From Flavimobilis sp052324925 (GTDB taxonomy: Bacteria > Actinomycetota > Actinomycetes > Actinomycetales > Cellulomonadaceae): a stretch of DNA of 64,000 nt. Shown here piece by piece: positions 9,218-18,213 of the stretch (the first letter of the stretch is position 1; the number at the start of each line of letters is the position of its first letter). The position numbers and the translations under genes are program-made. The notes beneath the pieces were generated by a model. It was given only the letters and a program-made list of their open reading frames with translations. It did no database searches and was not told the origin of the DNA. The stretch is from the NCBI GenBank assembly GCA_052324925.1, contig JBQPRE010000002.1; one strand, written 5' to 3'.

Positions 9218-9661
9218 CTACGCGGAAGACCCCGACGACGGCGGCACGTGATCGCCAGATCCGGCCGCGCGCAGGGCCTCACGCAGCAGGTCCATCGCCG
9301 CGTCGAGCTCGGCGCCCGGCGTGTCGGGCTGCGCGTTGGCGAATGACAGCTCGGCCTCGCCCCACGCCGGGAGCACATGCACGTGCAGGTGAGGGACCTC
9401 GAACCCCGCGACGAGGAGCGCCGCCCGCGGCGCCGCGAACGCGACCTCCTGCGCGCGACCGATCGTCGCCGCGACGCTCATGAGGTGCGCGAGCAGATCG
9501 TCGTCGGCCTCGGTGAACGACGCGATCTCAGCGCGCGGGACGACCAGGACGTGACCTGGCGAGATGGGTGCGATAGTCGCGAACGCGACCGCCACCGGAT
9601 CCGACCAGACGAACCGACCGGGGATCTCGCCGTTGATGATACGGGTGAAGAGCGTCGCCAT
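9218..9661 (-). CDS. HIT-family protein (histidine triad nucleotide-binding)
   Basis: A 147-residue protein with the histidine triad HLHVHVLP (His91, His93, His95). An N-terminal FTRIINGEIPGRFVW and SPGHVLVVPRAEI are typical of HinT-like nucleotide hydrolases. These enzymes hydrolyse AMP-linked phosphoramidates or related nucleotides. The region after residue 120 is a low-complexity Ala/Ser tail. The ATG start at 9661 faces the divergent AAA+ gene across a 70-bp spacer, and ppc follows on the same strand. Confidence 0.93.
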   Translation of the reverse strand: MATLFTRIINGEIPGRFVWSDPVAVAFATIAPISPGHVLVVPRAEIASFTEADDDLLAHLMSVAATIGRAQEVAFAAPRAALLVAGFEVPHLHVHVLPAWGEAELSFANAQPDTPGAELDAAMDLLREALRAAGSGDHVPPSSGSSA

Positions 9662-9731
9662 GGCAGCAATCTACTGCGCTATGTTGGCTCGCAGATACGC
9701 GCGGGTGCCGCGCCTCAGGGGAGGGGGCTTC

Positions 9732-11372
9732 ATGGGCTCGGATGACGCATTGAGCACGTCGCAGAGGTTCCGCGCCTCACTCCTCGACCTCCTACGCGCA
9801 CGCCACCCCGTCGTCCTCGTCGAGACGCACGAGACCGAACGCGTCATGGCAGCAGTCGTCTCGATCGCACAGGACCCCACCGCGCTGCGCACGCCCCGGC
9901 AGGTCCTCGCCTACTCCCTCTCGCGCGGGCTGCACCACCCGGGAGACCCGGGGCGCACCCAGACCGCAGAGGACGCGCTCGCGTCCGCGATGGCGACGCA
10001 GCAGCCCACGATCTTCGTCTTCAACGACCTCCACCACTTCCTCGGCGGCAACGGCAGGGAGGTCGACCCGATCCTTGTGCGCGCGCTGCTCGACACCGCA
10101 GCGGCCTTCAAGGCGGGCGAGATCGCCCACACGCTCGTCATCGTCTCGCCCTCGCTCCACCTGCCCGTCGACCTCGAGAAGGTCGTCTCGGTCGTCGACC
10201 TGCCCCTGCCCGACACTGACGAGCTCGGCGAGGTCCTCGAAGCGATCTGCACGGCGAACGCCGGTGGCATCCGGATCGACCTCACTCCCACGGACCGCGA
10301 GAACCTGCTCCAGGCCGCGCGCGGTCTCACCCGCTGGGAGGCCGAGAACGCCTTTGCGCGCGCGATCGCGGGCGACCGCGTCCTCAGCCGCGACGACATC
10401 AGCCGCGTCGTCGAGGAAAAGCGCCAGACGATCCGCAAGTCCGCACTTCTCGAGTTCGTCCCCCCGAGCGGCACGATCGATGACATCGGCGGGCTCGACA
10501 ACCTCAAGCGCTGGCTCGTCACGCGGGACGGCTCGTGGCTCCCGCAAGCCGCCGGCTGGGGTGTTCCCGCGCCCAAGGGGATTCTCATCACGGGCGTCCC
10601 CGGCTGCGGGAAGTCCCTCACCGCCAAGTGCTCCTCGACCCTCTGGGGCCTGCCGCTCCTGCGGCTCGACGTCGGCAAGGTCTTTGCAGGCTTCGTCGGC
10701 TCCTCCGAGCAGAACATGCGCGAGGCGCTGCGCCTCGCCGAGGCGGTCGCACCCTCGATCCTGTGGATCGACGAGATCGAGAAGGGCTTCGGCTCCGCGA
10801 CGTCCGGCCAGTCGGGCGACTCGGGGACGAGCCAGCGCGTCTTCGGCACGTTCCTCACGTGGCTGCAGGAGAAGACCGCGCCTGTCTTCGTCATCGCGAC
10901 CGCCAACAAGATCGACGCCCTGCCCCCCGAGTTCCTCCGCAAGGGACGCTTCGACGAGATCTTCTTCGTCGACCTGCCCACGCCCACCGAGCGCGAAGAG
11001 ATCTGGCGCCTCCACCTCGAACGGCGCCTGAGCGCGGGGCCCGAGCTCGGCACGGCGGCTGCACCCACCCCGGGCTTCCTGCGCGACCTCGTCGCGGGGT
11101 CCGACGGCTTCTCGGGCGCCGAGATCGAGCAAGCCATCGTCTCGGCCTGCTTCGACGCGTACGCCGGACGGCGCAGCCTGACGGTCGAGGACGTGCGCCG
11201 CTCGGTCGTCAACACCGTGCCGCTCTCGGTGACGCAGGCAGAGCAGATCGGGCGGACCCGCGAGTGGGCCGCGTCGCGTGCCGTCGCCGCGAGCCTCGTC
11301 GACGAGCCCGGCGTGCCGCTTCACCCCGAGCTTGCCCCCGACGACGTCCGCGGCCGGCGAGTGGCGTACTGA
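9732..11372 (+). CDS. AAA+ ATPase, Ycf46-like
   Basis: A 546-residue protein. The N-terminal ~250 residues form a degenerate P-loop domain (LRARHPVVLVETHETERVMA, then IFVFNDLHHFL). It is followed by an intact AAA+ domain: Walker A GVPGCGKS near residue 287, Walker B ILWIDEIEKGF near 343, and the arginine-finger region PPEFLRKGRFDEIFFVDLP. The N-terminal layout and length match Ycf46, the AAA protein of cyanobacteria and plastids with actinobacterial relatives. Its function is not well defined; a role in CO2-limited photosynthesis was proposed for cyanobacteria. The stop codon overlaps the next gene by one base, so the two are probably co-translated. Confidence 0.88.
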   Translation: MGSDDALSTSQRFRASLLDLLRARHPVVLVETHETERVMAAVVSIAQDPTALRTPRQVLAYSLSRGLHHPGDPGRTQTAEDALASAMATQQPTIFVFNDLHHFLGGNGREVDPILVRALLDTAAAFKAGEIAHTLVIVSPSLHLPVDLEKVVSVVDLPLPDTDELGEVLEAICTANAGGIRIDLTPTDRENLLQAARGLTRWEAENAFARAIAGDRVLSRDDISRVVEEKRQTIRKSALLEFVPPSGTIDDIGGLDNLKRWLVTRDGSWLPQAAGWGVPAPKGILITGVPGCGKSLTAKCSSTLWGLPLLRLDVGKVFAGFVGSSEQNMREALRLAEAVAPSILWIDEIEKGFGSATSGQSGDSGTSQRVFGTFLTWLQEKTAPVFVIATANKIDALPPEFLRKGRFDEIFFVDLPTPTEREEIWRLHLERRLSAGPELGTAAAPTPGFLRDLVAGSDGFSGAEIEQAIVSACFDAYAGRRSLTVEDVRRSVVNTVPLSVTQAEQIGRTREWAASRAVAASLVDEPGVPLHPELAPDDVRGRRVAY

Positions 11373-12184
11373 TGTCGCTCGGCAGGGTCCGCAGCGTCGA
11401 CGAACGTGTCGACGACCCGCACTGGTCCCACGGCCAGCGGGTCGCGTTCACCATGACGGTCGCGACCCTCGGGATCTTCACGTTCGCGTGGTTTGGCTTG
11501 CACGCGATGCGGCAGTTTCACACCCACCGACGCGACCGCGACGAATCGTGGGCCGCCGTCTGGGGCGTGATCGCTGGGATCTCGTGGGTGTATGGCGGCG
11601 GGCTCGCGTTTGCGACGACCGAGGAGTCGTTCGTCTCGGTGCTCGTGTGGGCCGTCAGGTTCGCGTCGTTGCTCCACGTGTACGCCGACCACGGCGCGCG
11701 GCTGCGAGAGCGCGCGGCGGCGGAGGTCGAGCGCGAGTACTCGATGATCGCGAGCGGGCTCGGGGACGCGGGAGTGCGGCCCGACGTGCTGCCCCTTCCC
11801 GGCACGGGCCCAGCGGGCGTCGGCCGCTTCGAGTCGCCCGCTGCGGACCCGTTCGCCGTCGGACGCCGACCCGACGCGCCACCGCCGGCGCCTGCTCCTC
11901 GCGCGGGCCGCGGACGCACGTGGGGAGCCCTGAGCAAGGGCGCACCCGCGCTCCAGACGGGCCGCCGGCTCGAGTCTCCGGCCCCACCTCCGGCGCCCGC
12001 CTCTCTGCCCGACGCACAGCCCGTGGGCGCGGGCGACGCTGCACCTCTCGGAGCCGAGGCCCCCATGTGGATCCCCGGACTCGAACCCCTCGACCTCGCA
12101 GACGAGCAGCGCCGGGCGCGCGGCGCCCGCAGCGGCAAGGGCGATCCTGCCGCGCCGCCGAGCGGTCGCGTCCTCGACCTCTGA
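11372..12184 (+). CDS. Hypothetical membrane protein with proline-rich tail
   Basis: A 270-residue protein not matched to a known family. Residues ~25-105 contain two or three hydrophobic segments (VAFTMTVATLGIFTFAWF, then VWGVIAGISWVYGGG and an aliphatic stretch). A short charged region with RLRERAAAEVEREYSM follows. The remaining ~140 residues are Pro/Ala/Gly-rich and probably disordered, ending with a positively charged segment. Its ATG overlaps the stop of the Ycf46-like ATPase (TGATG), suggesting coupled translation and a shared process, perhaps membrane tethering of the ATPase. That role is inference only. Confidence 0.75.
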   Translation: MSLGRVRSVDERVDDPHWSHGQRVAFTMTVATLGIFTFAWFGLHAMRQFHTHRRDRDESWAAVWGVIAGISWVYGGGLAFATTEESFVSVLVWAVRFASLLHVYADHGARLRERAAAEVEREYSMIASGLGDAGVRPDVLPLPGTGPAGVGRFESPAADPFAVGRRPDAPPPAPAPRAGRGRTWGALSKGAPALQTGRRLESPAPPPAPASLPDAQPVGAGDAAPLGAEAPMWIPGLEPLDLADEQRRARGARSGKGDPAAPPSGRVLDL

Positions 12185-12361
12185 CGCGCCCGCGCGCGTC
12201 ACGGCTCGCCCGCGCCTCGTCAGAGACGTGACGGGCAGGTGTGACAGGCAGCGGCTCACGTGGGGGACCTCAGGCCCAGCCCCAGGCGGAGGACGTGGGA
12301 AAGACTGGACGGACGGAATGCGAGGGGTCGTATCCATCCGGCAGTCTGCAAGGAGACACAC

Positions 12362-12871
12362 ATGTTGGTTCTGGTCGCCGTGGCATCGCGTCACGGCAGC
12401 ACGTACGAGATCGGCGAGCAGATCGGTGCTGTCCTGCGCGACGCAGGGCTCGGCTGCGACGTGCGCCCCGCTGAGTCCGTCACGTCGCTCGACGGCTACG
12501 ACGCCGTCGTCGTGGGCTCGGCCGTGTACACCGGCCGGTGGCTCGCAGACGCGCGTGACCTCGTCGACTCCCACGTCACCGAGCTCGCGTCGCGCCCCGT
12601 GTGGCTCTTCTCCTCGGGTCTCGCCGACGCGCCGGCCAAGGCGTCGAACCGTCCTGCTGAGACCGTTGACCGGATGAACGTCACGGGCGCGATCGCGCAC
12701 CGTCACTTTCCCGGAAAGCTCGACCTCAACGTCCTCAACTTCTCTGAGCGCGCGATCATCGCCGCTGCTCGCGGGAAGCAGGGGGACCGCCGTGACATGG
12801 CGGCCGTGCGGGACTGGGCGGCCACGATCGCCACCCACCTCGTCGCGTCCCCCGAGCACGCACAGGCCTAA
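12362..12871 (+). CDS. Flavodoxin-domain protein (HemG-like)
   Basis: A 169-residue flavodoxin-fold protein. The phosphate-binding loop is ASRHGSTYEIG near residue 8, and YDAVVVGSAVYTGRWLADAR resembles the FMN-contact loop of HemG/menaquinone-dependent protoporphyrinogen oxidases. The protein probably binds FMN and transfers electrons. No haem genes are adjacent, so a HemG role is not supported by context. The ATG at 12362 is preceded by AAGGAGACACAC, a strong ribosome-binding site that overrides the longer upstream frame. The 177 bp between this gene and the previous one hold only short GC hairpins. Confidence 0.88.
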   Translation: MLVLVAVASRHGSTYEIGEQIGAVLRDAGLGCDVRPAESVTSLDGYDAVVVGSAVYTGRWLADARDLVDSHVTELASRPVWLFSSGLADAPAKASNRPAETVDRMNVTGAIAHRHFPGKLDLNVLNFSERAIIAAARGKQGDRRDMAAVRDWAATIATHLVASPEHAQA

Positions 12872-12894
12872 GGCCGTGAGGGTCCGCGTTCGCA

Positions 12895-14328
12895 CTACGC
12901 GAGCGCAGGACGTCGATCCTGCCAGCGGTGCACCTCTTCGAGCTGGGCCGCGACCGCAAGCAGGTCGGCGTCGCGACCGAGCCTGCCGCCCAGCTGCACC
13001 CCGACGGGCAGCGTGATGCCGTCGGCCGTGACCTCCCCGAGCGGGACGGAGATCGCCGGCCGACCGGTGAGGTTCCACACGCTCGTCCACGGCGTGAACC
13101 GCGTCTGGGCGGCGAAGTCCTCGGCCGGGTCCGCGTCGTTGCGGAGCTCGTCCGGCCGGATGGGTGGCTGCGCGAGCGTCGGGGTGACGATGACGTCGAG
13201 GTGGTCCCACGCCTGCCCGACTGCCCGCACCAGACGCTGCTGAGCCAGCACGGCGTCGGCGTGCTCGATGCCCGAGACGCTCCGGCCGCGTGCGCGCAGC
13301 CACTGCGTGAGCGGACGGAGCATGCCCTCTGCCTCGGGAGGGACAGGCGCGCCGAGCGCCATGACCGACCACAGCGCGACGAACGCGTCCCAGTCGTGTG
13401 CGGGGAACGGCACGGGAGCCTGGGTGACGTCGTGCCCGAACGCTGCGAGGTCGGCGGCCGCCTTCTCGGCGGCAGCGAGGCACGCGGGGTGGACGTCCGC
13501 GTCCGCGGTGATGAGGGGCGTCGTGAGAAGCCCGACGCGCATGCGGCGCGGGCGGGCGTCGAGCGCGGCGAGGAACCCGCCTGCAGGGCGCTGAGCCTCG
13601 ACCAGGTCGCCGGGCCACGGCACCGCAAGGACGTCGAGCAGCGCGGCCGTGTCGCGGACGTCGCGCGTGAGCACGCCGTTGCTCGTGAGCCCTGCGCCGT
13701 CCGTACCCCACGGCCCGGGGCTCACGAGGCCCCGGCTGGGCTTGAGGCCGACGAGCCCGCACGCGCTCGCGGGGATGCGGATCGACCCGCCCCCGTCGTT
13801 GCCGTGGCTGACTGGGACGATGCGTGCGGCGACTGCGGCGGCCGCGCCTCCGCTCGAGCCGCCCGCGGTGCGTGAGGTGTCCCACGGCGTGCGCGCTGGG
13901 GGAGTGCCGTCGGGTTCGGTGTAGCAGGGCAGGCCGAGCTCGGGCGTCGTCGTCTTGCCGAGCATGACGGTTCCCGCGCGCGCCAGGAGGGTGACGACGC
14001 CGTCGTCGACCTCGGCGACGTTGTCGGCGAGCAGCGCGGAGCCCGCGGTGAAGCGGACGCCCGCAACCATGGTGAGGTCCTTGATGGGGCACGGGACGCC
14101 GAGGAGCGGCGGGAGCTGTCGCGGGTCGTCCGCGGCGGCGAGGATCTTCTCGGCCGCAGCGGCCTCGGCGAGCGCGCGCTCGGGGGTGAGCGTGACGAAC
14201 GCGCCGACCTGGGGCCCGAGGCGTTCGGCGCGGTCGAGGGCATGGCGTACGACCTCGGTCGGGGAGGTCTCGCGGGTGCGGATCGCTGCGGCGGTCTCGA
14301 GTGCGGTGAGGTCGTGGAGCTCGCTCAT
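12895..14328 (-). CDS. Amidase (amidase-signature family)
   Basis: A 477-residue amidase-signature enzyme. The catalytic Lys83 is in CPIKDLT, the Gly/Ser-rich core is TAGGSSGGAAAAVAAR, and the nucleophile region is GNDGGGSIRIPASACGLVGLK; together they give the Ser-cisSer-Lys triad. Such enzymes hydrolyse carboxamides to acid and ammonia. It is not likely GatA because no gatB or gatC is nearby and the sequence resembles stand-alone amidases. Divergent from the PhoH gene across 209 bp with no evident extra gene. Confidence 0.93.
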   Translation of the reverse strand: MSELHDLTALETAAAIRTRETSPTEVVRHALDRAERLGPQVGAFVTLTPERALAEAAAAEKILAAADDPRQLPPLLGVPCPIKDLTMVAGVRFTAGSALLADNVAEVDDGVVTLLARAGTVMLGKTTTPELGLPCYTEPDGTPPARTPWDTSRTAGGSSGGAAAAVAARIVPVSHGNDGGGSIRIPASACGLVGLKPSRGLVSPGPWGTDGAGLTSNGVLTRDVRDTAALLDVLAVPWPGDLVEAQRPAGGFLAALDARPRRMRVGLLTTPLITADADVHPACLAAAEKAAADLAAFGHDVTQAPVPFPAHDWDAFVALWSVMALGAPVPPEAEGMLRPLTQWLRARGRSVSGIEHADAVLAQQRLVRAVGQAWDHLDVIVTPTLAQPPIRPDELRNDADPAEDFAAQTRFTPWTSVWNLTGRPAISVPLGEVTADGITLPVGVQLGGRLGRDADLLAVAAQLEEVHRWQDRRPALA

Positions 14329-14537
14329 GCCCCGAGCCTAGGCCTGGCGGGGCGAGGGCGGGCGGGCCGGCGCCGCGGTCGGCCAGGAGTGGGGACGTGG
14401 GGTGTTCGGCCCACGTTCATCGCGCACCACTTCCCGACGGAACCACACGGCTGTAGTTTGGCTGTGACGGACGACACACCCGTCGTTCGGCGCCCAGGCC
14501 AGCCACCCAGGCCGTCCCTTACGCGCAGGGAGCCCTC

Positions 14538-15917
14538 ATGAACCGCACGAGCACGACGGTCACCGAGACCACGGGCACGACGGGGGGTGAGGGTGCGGCG
14601 AGGACGTTCGTCGTCGACACGTCCGTCCTCCTCGCCGATCCCGCCGCACTCCGGCGCTTCGCCGAGCACGACGTCGTCCTGCCGCTCACCGTCATCACCG
14701 AGCTCGAAGCCAAGCGTCATCACCCCGAGCTTGGCCACTTCGCGCGCAGCGCCCTGCGCACGCTCGACGACCTGCGCCTCCGTCACGGAGGCCTTGATCG
14801 CCCCGTCCCGCTCGGCACCGGGCTCGGAACCCTGCGCGTCGAGCTCAACCACATCGACCCCGCCGTCCTGCCGGCAGGCTTCCGCCTCGGGGACAATGAC
14901 TCCCGGATCCTCGCCGTCGCGGCGAACCTGCGCGCCGAGGGCGCCGATGTCACGGTCGTCTCCAAGGACCTGCCCATGCGGATCAAGGCCTCCGTGTGCG
15001 GGCTCACGGCCGAGGAGTACCGCGCGGAGCAAGCGAGCGAACCCGGGCACACCGGAATGGCCGAGCTCGACGTTCCCGCCGAGACGATGGCGGCGCTCTG
15101 GGAGCACGAGTCGTTCGCGCTGAGCGACCTGCCCCCGGCGATGCTCACGGCCTTCCAGGAGACGACGCCGCCCCACGTCCACACGGGACTCGTCGTGCAC
15201 TCCCCACGTGGCTCGGCGCTCGGACGCCTCACTGCTGACAAGCACGTCCAGCTCGTCCGGGGTGATCAGGAAGTCTTCGGGCTGCGTGGCCGCAGCGCCG
15301 AGCAGCGGCTCGCGATCGAGCTGCTCACGGATCCCTCGATCGGCATCGTCTCGCTCGGCGGGCGTGCTGGGACGGGCAAGTCCGCCCTTGCGCTGTGCGC
15401 CGGGCTGGAGGCCGTCCTCGAGAAGCGCCAGCACCGCCGCATCATGGTGTTCCGCCCGCTGTACGCCGTGGGTGGACAGGAGCTTGGCTACCTCCCGGGG
15501 ACGGAGGCCGAGAAGATGAACCCCTGGGCTGATGCCGTCTACGACACGCTCGGTGCCGTGGTCGCCAAGGAAGTTGTCGACGAGGTCCTCGCGCGAAATC
15601 TGCTTGAGGTCCTGCCCCTCACACACATTCGTGGTCGTTCCTTGCACGACGCCTTTGTCATTGTCGACGAGGCGCAATCGCTCGAGCGCGGGGTTCTTCT
15701 CACCGTGCTTTCTCGGATCGGTCAGAACTCACGCGTCGTCCTGACTCACGACGTCGCGCAGCGCGACAACCTGCGGGTGGGACGGCACGACGGCATTGCG
15801 GCGGTCGTCGACCAGCTGGCCGGGCACCCGCTCTTCGCCCACGTGACCCTCACGCGATCGGAGCGCTCTCCTGTCGCCGCGCTCGTCACGCAGCTGCTCG
15901 AAGGGGTCGAGGCGTAG
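14538..15917 (+). CDS. PIN-PhoH fusion protein (PhoH2 type)
   Basis: A 459-residue protein with an N-terminal PIN nuclease domain and a C-terminal PhoH ATPase. The PIN domain has TFVVDTSVLL near residue 23, then ITELEAKRHH, then GDNDSRILAVA with the acidic metal ligands. The ATPase has Walker A GGRAGTGKSAL near residue 273 and Walker B FVIVDEAQSL, the phrase typical of PhoH. Mycobacterial PhoH2 proteins with this layout are RNA helicase/RNase enzymes. In mycobacteria a small antitoxin-like gene precedes phoH2; none is obvious here, as the amidase is divergent. Confidence 0.93.
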   Translation: MNRTSTTVTETTGTTGGEGAARTFVVDTSVLLADPAALRRFAEHDVVLPLTVITELEAKRHHPELGHFARSALRTLDDLRLRHGGLDRPVPLGTGLGTLRVELNHIDPAVLPAGFRLGDNDSRILAVAANLRAEGADVTVVSKDLPMRIKASVCGLTAEEYRAEQASEPGHTGMAELDVPAETMAALWEHESFALSDLPPAMLTAFQETTPPHVHTGLVVHSPRGSALGRLTADKHVQLVRGDQEVFGLRGRSAEQRLAIELLTDPSIGIVSLGGRAGTGKSALALCAGLEAVLEKRQHRRIMVFRPLYAVGGQELGYLPGTEAEKMNPWADAVYDTLGAVVAKEVVDEVLARNLLEVLPLTHIRGRSLHDAFVIVDEAQSLERGVLLTVLSRIGQNSRVVLTHDVAQRDNLRVGRHDGIAAVVDQLAGHPLFAHVTLTRSERSPVAALVTQLLEGVEA

Positions 15918-16010
15918 CGACACCCCGGCGGTCCTGCACAAACGGGCGCCATGACGCTAGTGTGTCGCCATGTTCCACAGGGGGACGTGCCCATCGACGA
16001 GAGGTTTGTC

Positions 16011-16319
16011 GTGACTGATCCGACGCAGCAGCCCTACCCGCAGCAGCCCTACGGCCAGCAGCCCGGTGCCCCCGTGCGCCCCGCCTACGCGCCCGACGGA
16101 ACGCCTGCGAGCGATAAGCTCATCCTTCCGGCGTTCCTCCTCGTATTCTTTCTCGGTGGCCTTGGCATCCACCGTTTCTACGTGGGAAAGATTGGCACCG
16201 GAATTGCCATGCTTCTCACGGTCGGCGGGCTGGGGGTCTGGGCCCTCATCGACCTCATCATGATCGTTGTCGGCGCGTTCAAGGACTCCGAGGGTCGCAA
16301 GCTCATCAACTGGACCTGA
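16011..16319 (+). CDS. TM2-domain membrane protein
   Basis: A 102-residue protein. The N-terminus has YPQQPYGQQP-type repeats, followed by a TM2 domain: KLILPAFLLVFFLGGLGIHR, then YVGKIGTGIAM, two transmembrane helices joined by a short turn. The function of TM2 proteins in bacteria is unknown. The GTG at 16011 with GAGG six bases upstream is chosen over the ATG 60 bases earlier, whose extra residues do not look like the family. A perfect 15-bp terminator hairpin follows the stop. Confidence 0.88.
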   Translation: MTDPTQQPYPQQPYGQQPGAPVRPAYAPDGTPASDKLILPAFLLVFFLGGLGIHRFYVGKIGTGIAMLLTVGGLGVWALIDLIMIVVGAFKDSEGRKLINWT

Positions 16320-16336
16320 GCCCACGCTCAAGGCGC

Positions 16337-16370
16337 ACGGCGCCGTCCCGCACCTGCGGGACGGCGCCGT
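16337..16370 (+). terminator. Perfect 15-bp hairpin terminator
   Basis: ACGGCGCCGTCCCGC and its exact complement are separated by ACCT, 18 bp beyond the TM2 gene stop. A T-poor tail follows, as is usual in this GC range. Confidence 0.85.
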
Positions 16371-16422
16371 CGTCGTCTGGACCCTGTTGGTCGTGCTGAC
16401 ACGACGTGGTTAACCTGCACCG

Positions 16423-18057
16423 GTGACCCCCAGCGATTCCGCGTCCCCACAGACCGCCGCGCCCTCTGCCCCCGCCTCACTCGTTGACCTGGGCGGCCGC
16501 AGCCCATGGAGCATCCTGCCGCCCCTGTGCCTGGGCTTCTTCGTCATCATGGTCGACACGACGATCGTCAACATCGCCGTGCCCACGCTCCAGGCCGCGT
16601 TCGACGCGACGCTCACCACCGTTGGCTGGGTCAACAGCGCCTACCTGCTGAGCTTCGCCGTGCTGCTCCTCGTCTCCGGGCGGCTGGGCGACCGCATCGG
16701 GCCCCGCCCCGTGTTCGTGTGGGGCCTCGTCGTGTTCACGCTGTCCTCGCTCGCGTGCGGACTGTCGGGCCTCACCGGGTCGATCGAGCTGCTCGTCGCT
16801 GCGCGCGCGGTGCAGGGAGTTGGCTCAGCGCTCATGACGCCGCAGACGATGTCGATGATCACGCGCGTCTTTCCGCCTGCGCGCCGCGGCGCAGCGATGG
16901 GGGTGTGGGGCTCGGTCGCCGGCGTCGCGACGATTGCGGGTCCGTTGCTCGGAGGGCTCTTTGTCGAGTCGATCGGGTGGGAGTGGATCTTCTACGTCAA
17001 CATCCCCGTCGGCATCGTTGCCCTGGTCCTCGCGCTCCGCACCCTGCCGACCCTCCCAACCCATTCGCGCTCGTTCGACACCCTGGGTGTCGTGCTGTCC
17101 GTCGTCGGGCTCTTCCTGCTCGTCTTCGGCATTCAGGAGGGGCAGAGCTTCGCATGGGGGACCGTTGTCGGCCCCGTCACCGTGTGGGGGATCATCGGCG
17201 CCGGTGCCCTTGTCACCGGTGCCTTCCTCCTGTGGCAGCGTCGCCGAGGAGCAGACGCGCTCCTGCCGCTGTCACTCTTCACTCACCGCACCTTTGCGCT
17301 CGCCAACGTGGGCGGAGCCGTTGCCTCGTTCGCCATGATCGGGATCTTCTTCCCGCTCACGCTCTTCCTCCAGCAGGTGCTCGGGCTCAGCGCGCTGCAC
17401 GCGGCCCTCGTCAACCTGCCAGGCTCGGTGCTGTCGGGGATCGTCGCGCCGTTTGCCGGGCGCCTGTCCGACAGGATCCCGGGCAAGTGGGTCGTTGCGG
17501 CGGGCTTCGGATGCCTCGTCGTCGCTGTGGCGTGGGTTGCGCTCGTCCTTGAGCCGGGCGTCGCGGTCTGGCACGTCTACCTGCCGATGACGCTCTTCGG
17601 CATCGGCACCGGGATGCTCTTCTCACCCCTCGCGGCGCTGGCAACGTCAGGGCTCGAACCCGCGACAGCGGGCGCGGGTGCGGGCGCGTTCAACATGAAC
17701 CGGCAGGTTGGCGGGGTCATCGGTTCGGCCGTCATCGTCGCGGCCCTCACCTCGCGCATCGCGACGGAGATTCCGGCGGCGCTCGCCCACGCCGCTGCTG
17801 GGCTGCCTGCGGCGGCCCAGCAGGTCGTTGCGCGTCTTGCACCTGACCTCGCTGGCGGGATGGCAGGCGGTCCCGGTGCCGTGCTTGATCTTCCCGCGGA
17901 CATTCCCCCCGACGTTGCTACCCAGGTGCGTGATGCGGTCGCAGGGGCCGTGAACGCGGGGTTCGCGACCGCCGTGGGTCAGACGATGCTCATTGCCTCA
18001 GCGGTGCTCTTCATCGGGTTTCTCGCGGCGTTGGCGATGGAACGCCGTCCCCACTGA
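16423..18057 (+). CDS. MFS drug:H+ antiporter, DHA2 (14-TM, EmrB/QacA-like)
   Basis: A 544-residue inner-membrane exporter with about fourteen hydrophobic helices. DHA2 motifs are visible: VDTTIVNIAVPTLQAAF in helix 1 (motif D1), GRLGDRIGPRPVFVWG (motif A), AARAVQGVGSALM (motif B) and the antiporter motif C around SVAGVATIAGPLLGG. Start is the GTG at 16423. Drug or metabolite export is expected; the substrate cannot be predicted. The gene ends before a strong hairpin shared with the convergent fumC. Confidence 0.93.
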   Translation: MTPSDSASPQTAAPSAPASLVDLGGRSPWSILPPLCLGFFVIMVDTTIVNIAVPTLQAAFDATLTTVGWVNSAYLLSFAVLLLVSGRLGDRIGPRPVFVWGLVVFTLSSLACGLSGLTGSIELLVAARAVQGVGSALMTPQTMSMITRVFPPARRGAAMGVWGSVAGVATIAGPLLGGLFVESIGWEWIFYVNIPVGIVALVLALRTLPTLPTHSRSFDTLGVVLSVVGLFLLVFGIQEGQSFAWGTVVGPVTVWGIIGAGALVTGAFLLWQRRRGADALLPLSLFTHRTFALANVGGAVASFAMIGIFFPLTLFLQQVLGLSALHAALVNLPGSVLSGIVAPFAGRLSDRIPGKWVVAAGFGCLVVAVAWVALVLEPGVAVWHVYLPMTLFGIGTGMLFSPLAALATSGLEPATAGAGAGAFNMNRQVGGVIGSAVIVAALTSRIATEIPAALAHAAAGLPAAAQQVVARLAPDLAGGMAGGPGAVLDLPADIPPDVATQVRDAVAGAVNAGFATAVGQTMLIASAVLFIGFLAALAMERRPH

Positions 18058-18086
18058 GCGGCACCACGCGATGGCGACGCCGGGAC

Positions 18087-18118
18087 GCGGCCCCGCACAC
18101 CCGACGGTGTGCGGGGCC

Positions 18119-18120
<2 letters not shown>
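18087..18120. terminator. Bidirectional terminator between MFS gene and fumC
   Basis: A perfect 15-bp stem (GCGGCCCCGCACACC and its complement) with a CGAC loop lies between convergent genes and can stop transcription from both sides. Confidence 0.85.
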
Positions 18121-18205
<85 letters not shown>

Positions 18206-18213
18206 CTGGGCGC

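Noticed and set aside
7202..9346. Long plus-strand frame (714 codons) opposite ppc
   Set aside because: It mirrors ppc in the antisense frame, is Arg/Val/Glu-rich without domains, and such shadows are normal in very GC-rich DNA.
12362..12871. Assignment as HemG protoporphyrinogen oxidase
   Set aside because: The flavodoxin motif is clear but no haem genes are near and the HemG-specific insertion cannot be confirmed by eye.
11321..14092. Minus-strand frame of 923 codons
   Set aside because: It runs antisense or out of frame through four well-supported genes and is Arg/Pro/His-rich with no recognisable motif.
12895..14328. GatA subunit of the tRNA amidotransferase
   Set aside because: No gatB or gatC nearby, and motifs fit stand-alone amidases equally well.
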